Shown here: one piece after another, positions 54,910 through 64,000 of the stretch
Layout of the letters: every line of letters begins with the position of its first letter
Numbering within the stretch: the first letter of the stretch is position 1
Assembly (NCBI GenBank): GCA_963585895.1
Contig: OY757911.1
Coordinates: forward strand, 89,443,293 to 89,507,292
Origin: Sepioteuthis lessoniana
Lineage: Eukaryota > Mollusca > Cephalopoda > Myopsida > Loliginidae
Direction of reading: 5' to 3'
DNA length: 64,000 nt
The notes under the pieces: model-generated
Told to the model about the DNA's origin: nothing
Database searches by the model: none
What the model saw: the letters and a program-made list of their open reading frames with translations, nothing else
Position numbers and translations under genes: made by a program

Positions 54910-55993
54910 TGTGACGGCAAATTGACTAAAATCCCAAAACGGGACTTTATTTTTGCACGTGTGAAGACGGGGCAGGTTGTCACTTGATCCCTTGTAGAAT
55001 AAGTCCTCGTTCAGAGTTTTTTTCTCAGGCATATTAGAACTGGCATATTATGTGGGGGATTAATTTATGTCCAGACTGTCCAGGCAAGGGGTTCCAAATT
55101 TCACACTATACACACACCCACCAAGGCCACTAAACCTCCTCCCCTAGACAATGGAAGATATGGACCTATAGGTTGAGACGTAATAATATTATATTGTAGT
55201 AGTCAGCAACTCCGGTTTCCCATGTGATATTTTAAAGGAATTAATAGGACAATTCTAAGCAAGATAACATAAGGCGAATAGAAGCTGAAAAGGAAGCATG
55301 AAGTAACAAATTCGGAGCGGACACCACAAATAACAACATAGACCACGTGGTAACATTAAAATACATGAATCTTTTACTACAATTATATACACCTTCAAAG
55401 TGTCAAAATATATAATAAATGAACAGCCCATGAACATAAATGTCTTTCTCCTTTTCTTTTCTTTCGTTTTCCTTCAAATTGAGAGAGAGAGAGAGAGAAA
55501 GTGGTATATAAAATTGGGTATAAGGAGAAATAGTCCCAAAGTTACTTATCTTATTTTCTTTGATGGAGTTCTGTGGAGAATCTTTCTTCTTTTACGGGCT
55601 AATAGACTTTATGCTATTTTTAACACTGGCTTGAAGAAAATGGCTTCTTCGTGCCTGAAATATTCTTCGTCTTCTTTTACCCGGAGCACTGGCTTTGGTT
55701 CTGCCCGATACGAACCCTGTCCAACGACTGACTTTCTTATTTTCTATTCCCGCTGACGGGAAGGAGTCCCCACTTCCGTTTTAGGGTCCCAGCCAATCGT
55801 TTGACTTCTACCTTTTTCCTTCCCGTATCAGGCAACTCGAGTGAGGTCACCAAGTATAAACATCTGTGGATCTCCCCTCTGTGACCTGCATTCTTTCTTA
55901 ACGGTCACTCTCTGATGGCTTGCTACTGTTAATTCAAACACGGAGAATAGTATTAATCTTATTTCTATCGTCTCAGTGGGACATCACGTGACA
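54910..55993 (+). mobile_element. Solo LTR (~1.08 kb), retroelement fossil
   Basis: Starts TGTGACGGCAAATTG and ends ATCACGTGACA, the TG...CA signature. It is flanked by CTAT at 54906-54909 and 55994-55997, or by ACTAT if the last A is counted in the duplication. GC content is raised compared with the surroundings. A GGTATATAAAATT TATA-like box near 55503 supports plus orientation, though weakly. A (GA)n tract lies at about 55482-55498. There is no internal region or second LTR. Ty3/Gypsy affinity is plausible from the terminus but unproven. Confidence 0.75.
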
Positions 55994-56004
55994 CTATGCA
56001 TTAT

Positions 56005-56106
56005 TTATGTGGCATGATCATAGGATATGGATTCAGCAACTCAAGTTCAAATCCTATTTGAAGCTGACTGTGTTTCCCTTTGTGCTAATGCCCTTGTGAA
56101 AGGTAT
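56005..56106 (+). mobile_element. SINE family A, left part (split by D)
   Basis: Head GTGGCATGATCATAGGATAT and B-box-like CAAGTTCAAATCCTA, up to CCCTTGTGAAAGGTAT at 56091-56106, where repeat D is inserted. Confidence 0.75.
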
Positions 56107-56356
56107 TGACAAGCATTGCATAGCACAAGACTCTCAAGTCTAGTTCAAGCTATGAGCAGGCATATGTGCTGGACTCACATAATATATCGAGTGAGTCCGT
56201 CCAGCAGTAGGCTCATTGGGCTCACATTGCACTTAGTAAGCCGATGACCAGCATACATCCAGCAAGGCTCGAACCTTGGAGCATGTCCGTCCTCCCCCTC
56301 CCTAAACTCCCACTATAAAAAAAGTCCTGTCTGTTTGGAGGCAGAGATAAATATGG
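56107..56356 (+). mobile_element. Repeat family D inserted in SINE A
   Basis: Matches 26105-26376: GCATAGCACAAGACTCTCAA, TCAAGCTATGAGCAGGCATA, AAGCCGATGACCAGCATA, CCCTAAACTCCCACTATAAA and a tail ending GAGATAAATATGG. It is flanked by CCCTTGTGAAAGGTAT and CCCATGTGAAAGGCAT (14 of 16), an aged TSD. Confidence 0.75.
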
Positions 56357-56560
56357 CCCATGTGAAAGGCATGAATTTATATCTTCTCCAACTGTTGCTA
56401 AATAGTGGGGTGGATTGGGCTCTTTAGGCTTGGTATGGCAACTGGTCTAGGAGAAAGAAGATTCTCAATTCAAAACAGCTCTACTCTACTTTAATAACAA
56501 AAAAATGAACCTGTGTTGCATTCTGCCTATGATGAAGAGATTAGATAAATACATATTTAT
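56357..56560 (+). mobile_element. SINE family A, right part
   Basis: Resumes after D: GCTAAATAGTGGGGTGGATT, CAACTGGTCTAGGAGAAAG, tail GAGATTAGATAAATACAT. Confidence 0.75.
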
Positions 56561-56625
56561 TACCAAAATCTACTGTACTGCAACTCTTTAATGAATAAGA
56601 AAATAGGTATAAGTAAAAAAAAAAG

Positions 56626-56920
56626 GAGGTGCCCGTGGTGTAATGGTTATCGTCGCAGGAATTGGACATGGTGACACGAGTTCAAATCCTGGACGAGACT
56701 GATTGCATTTCACATAGCACTAATACCCTTGGGAAAGGTATGAATCCAATTATTCTCCCTCCAGCTATGGGTAAATAGTAGGGCAGACTAGGTTCTTCAG
56801 CCTTTGTGAGGCAACTAGTCTAGGAGAAGGAAAAACTCTGAAATCAAACCTGTTAAACCCCGCTTAAGAAAATTGACCTTGTGTCATATCCTGCCCAAGT
56901 GGAGGGGTTGGGTAAATATG
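56626..56920 (+). mobile_element. SINE family A, youngest-looking copy
   Basis: 295-bp body: A box TGTAATGGTTATCGTCGCAG, B box GAGTTCAAATCCTGG, full body, tail GGGTTGGGTAAATATG. Perfect 17-bp TSD ATAAGTAAAAAAAAAAG at 56609-56625 and 56921-56937. The perfect TSD and well-kept promoter boxes indicate recent retroposition. Confidence 0.95.
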
Positions 56921-56945
56921 ATAAGTAAAAAAAAAAGTAAAAGTA

Positions 56946-57188
56946 TAGTTGGCAACCTTAGACCTGAAGGCTCCCTTTTCAATAGTTACCACACTGAGGT
57001 GTAGGGGAGGGTGCTACTCCATTCCCTGGATTGATCCACTTTACCCTTGATCCTTACCTTATAATGATGTGTTAAGCAAGGTGGCATCAAGTACCATTTT
57101 TTGAGTCTTTGATATGACTCAACCTGGGATTGAACCCCAGTCTCCTGGACCATTGGCAAACACTCTACTCATTAGGCCAATTGTCCAA
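56946..57188 (-). mobile_element. SINE family B, minus strand
   Basis: Plus-strand AGTTGGCAACCTTAGACC is the inverted 3' end. The body (CTTTACCCTTGATCCTTACC) and inverted B box (GGGATTGAACCCCAG) follow. Confidence 0.85.
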
Positions 57189-57231
57189 AAATAAGTATAC
57201 CCTTTATATATATTTTATTTATGTTTAGTTG

Positions 57232-57392
57232 CAGAATTTCAATGCTGCAGAGTTTCATAATATATAATACCTAATAATATCTGTTTTAATTATATAATGT
57301 TCTACTAGGAGTAATAAAATATAGGTATCTTTCAGTTTAAAAGAAAATTAACTTTTTATACAAAAACTGTTAGGGGTGTATTTTTTTTATTG
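57232..57392 (-). repeat. Repeat family F, inverted
   Basis: ATACCTAATAATATCTGTTT, ATAATGTTCTACTAGGAG and ATAGGTATCTTTCAGTTTAA are the complement of family F blocks. Confidence 0.45.
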
Positions 57393-57399
57393 AGAAGCT

Positions 57400-58300
57400 G
57401 TATTTAAAAAAAAATTACTCTTTCCTTCTACTACCAATATAAATTACCTCTGTATAATAACAGTTATATTTAGGATATAAAATATATATGCAAATGTAAC
57501 AAATATTACTAAGGAGAGTGAGTAGAACATCTGTATTATGATAATCTGATTTATTTTTCATTTGTTACCTAAACACAGTAAAAAATAGCACAAAATTTTG
57601 TTCTTATGTAGCATTCCAATCCAATTTGCAAATTAGTACTAATAGTCTCTCCCAATCATTATAATTTCTCAAGTGAGATAACTTGTAAATGCTAATTATA
57701 GCATACTTCCCCTTATTTGTTTGTTTGCAGTTAATCATAATATAAATTTTATAAGCAGAATGTAACTTGATATCATATATAATACTTGCCAAAGTAACTT
57801 TTAAGAAAGTTATTATAAAAAAGTTTGATCCTTTATTTGTCTAAAGTATAATACTTTCAGGTATACATCTTTATTTAAATCCTTTTATCTCATAGCATGA
57901 TTTTGTCTGTTGTTTTTTTTCTCTCTCTCTTCCAAGAAACTGGTATTACCATTTATGTCTTTAAAAAAAAGTAATAATAGACTGATTTCTTGGACAAAAA
58001 TAGATTTTTAGCTACTTCTCTTGATCAGTGTTTTGCTACAAAATTTAATATGTCCACTTTGCTCAAATCCTCTTTTAACTTTTTATGGCATGTGTTTGGT
58101 TCTTTTGTATTCATGAAATTTTTGTTATGTTTTCAGACTTGCATCTAATATGGTGGTATGCATGTGATAGATTTTTATGATGACTTATTCTATGTTGCTA
58201 GATGATGGTCAAAGAACTTAATGCCCCAAATGTTGAATAATCATTACAGTTGGATGACCAAATTTGATAGAAAGATAGAAATATTCTTTTTATTCAGCCA
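57400..58300. other. AT-rich DNA, nothing recognised
   Basis: No supported feature. Confidence 0.5.
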
Positions 58301-58307
58301 ACTCCAG

Positions 58308-58565
58308 TTCATTGATTGATTGATTTTAATGGCATGTCAACTCACCCAAAGTTATTTTATGCCAAGAAGTTAGGGAATTGTATTCATTGTTTACATTTTT
58401 TGTTAAGTTATTTCTGGAGAGTTAAGTTTTTTGTTAAGTTATTTCTGGAGAGTTTTTTGTTTTTGGTCCTCTTAAATAGAAATAATTCTTAAACAGATTT
58501 ACTTGACCCATAGATAAGACCCTACCAAGTACTACCACTCTTGTAGTAATGACAATGAAGGAAGC
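58308..58565 (-). mobile_element. Repeat family C2, minus strand, with tandem duplication
   Basis: Inverted (AATC)n tail (GATTGATTGATTTTAATGGC) and inverted head start (GACCCATAGATAAGACCCTA). A 31-bp unit containing GTTAAGTTATTTCTGGAGAG is present twice at about 58400-58455. Confidence 0.75.
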
Positions 58566-58569
58566 ATCT

Positions 58570-59140
58570 CTGAAACAAAATTTAGTGATTACTTTTTAGC
58601 ATTTTTTGTTTTATTACTGGATATAAATTTATCAAAATAAACAAATAGAAGGAAGAATTGCTTAATCAGGTTTATATTTATATGAAGTAAATTAAATCTT
58701 TTTTCCTTAAATGAAAAAATTTTCAGCTTTAGTACAAGTTTATGAGTGATCTGTATGCATAAGTTGTCTGAATAGATAAAGTTTTTTTTTTAATATCATA
58801 TAGTCTTATATTTGTGACAGTATTATTATTTGAGAGTGAATGCTATTTTTTTTTTGTTAGGCCTTCAAGAGGTCAATTGTGGTTATCATTTTGTATTAGC
58901 AATGAATATAAAAACAATTTGGGCAACTCAACATGTTTTATTGCCAGAGTGAACTAAACAGAAAAGAGAATACATAAAAAAATGAGATACAAAAATAGCA
59001 AGTGAAGGTATGTATGTAGAAAATATATGTATTTATGTGAAGTTAATAAAAGGTATAAAAGTTTGTGAGGGACTTTCATATTTGAGAAAAGATCTGTTAG
59101 TTGTTGTTGGCTATATGGAATTATAAAACAGGTCTGTATG
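58570..59140. other. AT-rich DNA, nothing recognised
   Basis: No supported feature. Confidence 0.5.
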
Positions 59141-59145
59141 TATGT

Positions 59146-59352
59146 ATTTACCCAACCCCTCCACCATGGTGGTTGCTTAAACATGGCTAAAGAACCTAGT
59201 CTACTCTACTATTTACCATTGCTAGGGGGAGAACAGATAGTTTCATGGTTTTTCCAAGGACATTAGCATAAAGTGAAATGCAAACAGCCTTGTCCAGGAT
59301 TTGAACTTGTATCACCAATTCTATTTCATCTAACAGTAACTGCTACATGCTT
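59146..59352 (-). mobile_element. SINE family A, minus strand, diverged
   Basis: TTTACCCAACCCCTCCACCA is the inverted tail. CTACTATTTACCATTGC, AAAGTGAAATGCAAACAGCC and the inverted B box CAGGATTTGAACTTG follow. Part of the 3' body is deleted. Confidence 0.8.
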
Positions 59353-59354
59353 GT

Positions 59355-59648
59355 ATGTATATATGTAAGCATGCTTATGGTATTGTTTACTATGCTCTAC
59401 TGTCTTTTGCTGTATTTTGTGCACTACAAGATCCACTGGCAATGAACACCCCAGAGGGATAAAAACAGATCCTTTCTTCTAAACCATGATGAGAGGAAAG
59501 AGAAAGATTTTTCTTGTCTATCTTTCTTTTACACCCAGATGTTGCTATGGTAACTAAGAGGGCAAGGTTTCCTATCAGTCATATGAAGAGTTCATCACAC
59601 ATGACAGAATTTTTTTTATATCTAACATTGTATGAATATGTAAGTAAG
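59355..59648. other. Nothing recognised
   Basis: Slightly less AT-rich stretch (59440-59560) without an identifiable exon or repeat. Confidence 0.45.
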
Positions 59649-59654
59649 TAAATA

Positions 59655-59908
59655 AAGTTGGCGACTTTAGTCGATGTTGACCGAAGGCTCCCTTTTCAAT
59701 AGCTACTACACCAAGGTGTAGGGGAGGGTGCTACTCCATTCCCTGGATTGCTCCACTTTACCCTTGATATGTACCTTATAATGCTGAGTGTTAAGCAAGG
59801 CGGCATCAAGTACCATTATTGAGTCTTTGGTATAACTCAACCTGGAATTGAACCCTGGTCTCCTGGACCATTGGCAAACACTCTACTCATTAGGCCAATG
59901 ACCCACTC
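59655..59908 (-). mobile_element. SINE family B, minus strand
   Basis: AAAGTTGGCGACTTTAGTCG end, ACCAAGGTGTAGGGGAGGGT, TGAGTGTTAAGCAAGGCGGC and an inverted head ending GGCCAATGACCCA. Confidence 0.9.
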
Positions 59909-60199
59909 TTTATAACCTGTAGCCTTAGATAAAACAAGAAGAGAATATAACCATTCATCAATGATTTGATGATTGTAACTGCCTTTGTTATTATTTTTAA
60001 TGGAAAATTATGATAAAATTTTCATCACTTCTGTCTTTTGTGGTAAGGAGAATTAAAGGATATAATATCTTATATTTTTCAAATGTTCACTTATCAGATG
60101 TTGCCTAAATACCAGATTGTTTAACTTTATTGGCCAGTTGGAAATATGTATTACTGACATGTTAAAGCTCTTGGATAAGGGATTCTCTGAAAACAAAGC

Positions 60200-61060
60200 C
60201 ACTTAACTATTTGAAAACTCCAACTGATACAGAGAGCTCAATAACATCATTTGATAGATTAAAGTTTCCAACTACAAAATATTATTTTTATACAATCACT
60301 ACTATTAGTTATGCTTTATTGTCCATTGATAGACAAGAGTCTGTATTTAGTTCATGTTATTGTTCTGATGTTTGTAATTGATTTTATGCATGTAAAGTAA
60401 AAACAAAAAGAAAAATTGAAAGGAATAAAGAACTATGCAAAACTTTAATGGACAACCTCTGATGACTTTAAACTTGAAAGGTTGGCTATAAATTCTGTTC
60501 AACAATCTAAAATCTTTTTAAACATTTTTTTCTAATTGTTTAAATAAGAAAACAAAAATCTGTCATCTGTTATGAACCTCAGTTTCATAGACTCTTCGTG
60601 GCTACAGTTTGTTCTTTCTTTAATAGAATTATTTCCAAGAACCACTCAAATCTTTACTGTTGATTCTAAGGAAGGCTCCAAAAGGAAAGCCTATTTATTT
60701 TTACAGAAACTACAACACATACAAGGAGCACAATAAGACTTTTGGATTGAGCTAGTTTTCAGCTATAATACCCTATTTTTCAACAGAGTCACTGCTATTA
60801 GATGTGTATTTTCAGCTGGGATTGATAAGAGCCTGCATGCTAGACTTATAAAAATCTGCATCAGCAGTGATGATGGTCATTCTCAGGAAACTGTCTTCTC
60901 TGTAATCCCTCTTTCAACAGTCTGATTCACATGAAAGCTAATTGTTGTTCTCTTCATTTTGTGGGTTGACATTTGTGTTGAACGTTTCTACTTAAGTACA
61001 TCACATGTAGAGAACACAATAACACCACTGGATAGAGCAAGCTTCCTGCTAAAAAAAAAT
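60200..61060. repeat. Diverged repeated segment, three occurrences
   Basis: A segment of about 50-130 bp recurs near 60222, 60720 and 61005: GAGCTCAATAACATCATTTG, GAGCACAATAAGACTTTTGG and GAACACAATAACACCACTGG. The first two also share the following ~80 bp (CAATCACTACTATTAG and GAGTCACTGCTATTAG). Origin not known. Confidence 0.5.
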
Positions 61061-61324
61061 TTTCCCAGATATTCACTTCCACTGATTATACATCATGATC
61101 AGCATCAAGGCATACTAAGGATGAATGGCAAGAGAGTCAAGAGATTTCTCTTTCTTATTGATTGTTAACGTTTTATTTATTATATATTCCTGCTTGAAAC
61201 CAAGTCCAAATTTACTGCTTATATTTTGACAAATATACATACTTTTTGTTTGTTTATTTTACGGCATATCAACTTTCTCTGTCATTTAATACCAAATCAA
61301 GTTAAAAAAGTGGGGGAAATGGAG

Positions 61325-61515
61325 AGGTCTATTATGTTAGAATTCATTCATAGGGAAACAGTTTGTAGAAAGAATCTGATTTCATTGAAAGTTTAAATGT
61401 AAAGAATTGTCTTGTAGTGAAAAGGCATTTTTTTTTGGAGGAATAGCTTGTGGAAAGGATTAGATTTTGTTGAAGTATTTCTTGTAGAGAAACAGTTGGT
61501 AGAAGAAATTCGGTC
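61325..61515. repeat. Degenerate ~55-60-bp tandem repeat
   Basis: Three loose units around GGGAAACAGTTTGTAGAAAG, GGAATAGCTTGTGGAAAGG and GAGAAACAGTTGGTAGAAG, each followed by an ATTTGTT/TCTTGTTGA-like stretch. Confidence 0.5.
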
Positions 61516-61529
61516 TTGTTGACAATTCC

Positions 61530-61690
61530 TTTAGATTTTTCTATATAAATTCACTACTTTTTGCAATGACATTACATCATTCAATTTAAGTTTTTGGAAG
61601 GTTTCTCTTATATAGGCCAGGTCAGTGCATTCAATGAGAATGTGTTTCACAGTGTTTCCAGTCCATACTTTTTGAGATAAGTGTAAGTTT
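61530..61690 (-). mobile_element. LINE C-terminal relic (I/Jockey-like)
   Basis: Minus strand reads VWTGNTVKHILIECTDLAYI then RETFQKLKLNDVMS and LYRKI. The TVKHILIECxxLxxIRxxF pattern is the C-terminal cysteine/histidine region of I/Jockey-like LINE polymerases. Only ~50 codons survive. Confidence 0.55.
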
Positions 61691-61699
61691 CTTATTTGA

Positions 61700-62280
61700 A
61701 TCTAGAAGCAAAATAGAAAAAATTTTCATTTGAATCTATAAGCAAAAATGTTCGGTGAATAACTGTACTTTAAGAAAACATACTGTCTAAATAGATAAGA
61801 CTATCTCTAGTAAAAACTGATAAGTCTAATAATTATGTATTGACCTATCTCTAAGGTAAAAGAGAAATAAGCTTGAAGCAAAAAAGTGTTAAACAATTTG
61901 CATTTTGTGTCGAAAGTAGGAGGATGTATTATCTTATTCACTATCCTCTGAAAGTCAAATGGTGTTAACTAAATTTTATTCCAGTCTACATCGAGGTCAC
62001 CAGGTTATCTAGTCATTGGGTTGAAATTGGCTCAGCTACTTTTGGTGGTACTGTTTAATAAGTGTTTGAGGCACTTCTGATTTTATGGTGTAAGGCTAAG
62101 CAGTGGAATTGGTTGGTACTTAAAACTATTGAGCTTATGAAGAAATAGACATAGGATAAAAATCAAAAAGTAACAGTATCAAAAAATTTATTAATACTTT
62201 TACAGCGTGCCAAAATGTAGAATAATACTATAGTGAAGAAATTCATTATCAAATAGGTGATTTCTCACTAAAAATAACTT
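61700..62280. other. AT-rich DNA, nothing recognised
   Basis: No supported feature. Confidence 0.5.
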
Positions 62281-62284
62281 GTAA

Positions 62285-62398
62285 AAGTAAAGTTGGTGAC
62301 CTTAGTTGAGGGTTACCCAAAGGCTCCCTTTTTAATAGCTACTACACCAAGGTGTAGGAGAAGGTGTTACTCCATTCCCTGGATTGCTCCACTTTACC
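62285..62398 (-). mobile_element. SINE family B, left part (split by A)
   Basis: GTAAAGTTGGTGACCTTAG through CACCAAGGTGTAGGAGAAGG to CCACTTTACC at 62389-62398, where a SINE A interrupts. It resumes at 62685. Confidence 0.9.
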
Positions 62399-62684
62399 AT
62401 ATTTACCAACCCCTCCGCTCGGGCAGGATATGACACAAGGTCAATTTTTTAAGCAGAGTTTGACAGGTTTGAATTCAGAGTTTTCCTTCTCCTAGACTAG
62501 TCGCCTCACCAAGGCTGAAGAACCCAGTCTGTCCTACTATTTACCCATAGCTGGAGGGAGAATAATTTGATTCATACCTTTCCCAAGGATATTAGTGCGA
62601 TGCAATCAGTCTTGTCCAGGATTTGAACTTGTGTTGCCATGTCCATTTCCTATGACGATAACCATTACACCACAGGCACCTCCA
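62399..62684 (-). mobile_element. SINE family A inserted into SINE B
   Basis: Full-length minus-strand family A, from tail (ATATTTACCAACCCCTCCGC) to head (ACGATAACCATTACACCACA). Bounded by CCACTTTACC at 62389-62398 and 62685-62694. Confidence 0.92.
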
Positions 62685-62798
62685 CCACTTTACCCTTGAT
62701 CCTTACCTTATAATGCTGAGTGTTAAGTAAAGTGGCATCAAGTACAATTTTTGGTCTTTGGTATGACTCAAACTTGGATTAAAATCCAGTCTCCCAGA
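62685..62798 (-). mobile_element. SINE family B, right part
   Basis: TACCCTTGATCCTTACCTTA, TGCTGAGTGTTAAGTAAAG and a degraded head (TATGACTCAAACTTGG, CCAGTCTCCCAG). Confidence 0.85.
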
Positions 62799-63005
62799 AG
62801 AGTTGGTTTGGTTTGGTTTGGTTTGGTTTTATGGCATTGTAGGTTATTTGATGCCAAATCCTCTTCATACATATATATCAAATATATATGGTCTGTAAAC
62901 ACATTTTTGTTGATTACATTTTTAAATGAGTTAAATGGTTTCAAGTATTGCTATATAACAGTCCCAATTTAACATCAATCATTTGTTTGCACACAGTTTG
63001 CAAAT
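62799..63005 (-). mobile_element. Repeat family C1, 3' part, minus strand
   Basis: Starts with the inverted (AACCA)n tail (five TTTGG-type units at 62803-62830), then TGGCATTGTAGGTTATTTGA, a TATATATCAAATATATATG block and middle-module pieces (CATTTGTTTGCACACAGTTT). Confidence 0.85.
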
Positions 63006-63009
63006 ACAT

Positions 63010-63820
63010 ATTAGACCTATATCTTGCTAATGTTACAAAAACATACTATTAACATATAAAAGGTTGAAGCCTAAAAAGATTACAGCTAAATAAACTATGT
63101 CAATGTCTCATGTTAAAATAATGGCTTCTTTATCATTAAAAAATATATTTTCATGATAATCAGAAATTGATTAAAGACTAAAATGGAGGATTATCACTCC
63201 TGAAATTGTTTATTAATTTGGAGATTAAAATTTTTATTTAATATCCATACAAGTAAAAAAAATAATTAAGAGAATAATCTTGTGTTTCTGCAGTTAATCA
63301 GGGCAGATAACTTAAATATTTAGAAACCTGTTTTATTATCAACTGTTTTATTGTTGTTATTTTTTAATTTGTTGACATTCAAGGAAGGTACAAATATTTG
63401 CATATACTGTGCAACAAAAAATACAACTTGATATTTTATTATTTTTTTTTTTTGTTCTGACATGGAATCACTGAGCCATTTCAGCTATTATTGACAGTCA
63501 TCAGGTTTGGTTTTTTAGACAGGTTTTTTTCTTTTTTCTGAATCAATAAGCTATGTCATTCAATGAAATATTATATGAACAAAAAACAAAGTTATAGCTT
63601 AATGATTAGATCTTTGGAGTAGAGGATACAAAAAGGCTTGGTTATCAGTCTCTTGTGAAATCTTTGATGTTGTAGGAATCTTTGCAACAAAGTTCAGCTG
63701 CTTTTATTTATTTATTGACTTGCTATTTTTAAATGAAGAATTATTGATTATTACTATTATTAATTTTGACAGGTATTTTCTTTCATCTTAATTTTTTGTT
63801 GGTTGCTTTTTCTTTTCTGA
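63010..63820. other. AT-rich DNA upstream of candidate exon
   Basis: No feature until the polypyrimidine tract at about 63790-63818 that leads into the acceptor at 63824. Confidence 0.5.
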
Positions 63821-63824
63821 TCAG

Positions 63825-63934
63825 CTGGCCACAAGGAGGATACAACATAGATTAGAAAAAATAAAGGATAAGCTCCTCGTTAGATTTGAACATACATTCC
63901 TTTATGATTTTGAAAGCCTGATTAAATGTACCAG
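63825..63934 (+). CDS. Candidate coding exon of an unidentified host gene
   Basis: A T-rich tract ending CTTTTCTGATCAG gives a good 3' splice site at 63824, and CCAG followed by GTAATC gives a 5' splice site after 63934. The enclosed 110 bases have one open frame, starting at the first base; the other two have stops early. It reads LATRRIQHRLEKIKDKLLVR then FEHTFLYDFESLIKCT plus two spare bases. The translation is charged and amphipathic, as in a helical protein, and unlike the repeats around it. I do not recognise the family. Neighbouring exons are not in the window, so the gene would have a very long upstream intron or start nearby. Confidence 0.55.
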
Positions 63935-64000
63935 GTAATCTAACCTTTTCATTGCTGCTGAGGTAGCACACATGTTCACTAAGTCTCAGGCTTAGGGGCA

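Noticed and set aside
55400-55756. 118-codon open frame in the ~1.08-kb LTR
   Set aside because: It lies inside a solo LTR and shows no recognisable protein motif.
60840-60925. Possible exon after TTTTCAG near 60808
   Set aside because: The open stretch overlaps a diverged local repeat and lacks a convincing donor, so repeat origin is more likely.
1-64000. CRISPR array, rRNA, bacterial operon or plasmid features
   Set aside because: No regularly spaced identical repeats with unique spacers, no rRNA-like conserved blocks, and no dense ORF layout were found.

Overview
The window looks like non-genic, repeat-dominated DNA from a large animal genome. It is strongly AT-rich, carries about a dozen long (AT)n arrays and many tRNA-headed SINEs, and shows decayed RTE, Tc1/mariner, mariner, Penelope-like and R2-group elements. 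My inference is a mollusc, most likely a coleoid cephalopod (octopus-like). That rests on overall character, not on a diagnostic gene. No bacterial-type operon, CRISPR array, rRNA or functional tRNA gene was seen.

Host coding sequence is almost absent. The best candidate is one 110-base exon at 63825-63934 (+), with a strong acceptor, a GT donor and a single open frame. A weaker candidate, possibly an 18-base microexon, begins at 14282 (+). The rest could be intron or intergenic space.

I group the short interspersed repeats into local families, with names used only here. A is a ~290-bp tRNA-headed SINE ending in GGTAAATA-like sequence. B is a ~250-bp tRNA-headed SINE. C is a longer ~450-600-bp repeat with a common head, tandem middle modules and two alternative tails: C1 ends in (AACCA)n and C2 in (AATC)n. 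D is a hairpin-containing repeat that shares A's tail. E is a tRNA-headed SINE that shares C1's tail. F is an unclassified ~150-bp repeat. Several nest in one another with readable target-site duplications (TSDs).

Layout. 0-5 kb: SINE A, repeat C2 between diverged direct repeats, a hAT-type MITE, then B, C1 and E. 5-9 kb: AT/GT microsatellites and a hairpin. 9-14 kb: a mariner-derived MITE holding a transposase N-terminus, then A, B, a TA-flanked MITE and a piggyBac-type MITE. 15-23 kb: E, A, an RTE 3' end inserted in C2, a nested C2/solo-LTR/C1 stack, A and a minisatellite. 23-33 kb: LINE 3' ends, D, RTE, C, A fragments, a Tc1-like transposase relic and B. 33-44 kb: a Penelope-like relic, microsatellites, A, a 601-bp foldback element, A/B, C2, an RTE fragment and E. 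44.3-49.8 kb: the standout locus, described below. 50-64 kb: C2 with an unclassified insert, a mariner C-terminus, a ~1.08-kb solo LTR, nested A/D, a pristine SINE A, B, C2, LINE fragments, B interrupted by A, C1, and the candidate exon.

The standout locus is a full-length, apparently intact R2-group LINE on the minus strand. It has an intact 1124-aa ORF carrying a zinc finger, reverse transcriptase, CCHC knuckle and restriction-like endonuclease. A 5'-truncated and, as far as I can read, identical copy is fused end to end to its 5' end. The order and orientation are what end-to-end template jumping by this class of reverse transcriptase would give. Its 3' UTR contains two interleaved stems that could form a pseudoknot, and its 5' end is built of 21-bp repeats.
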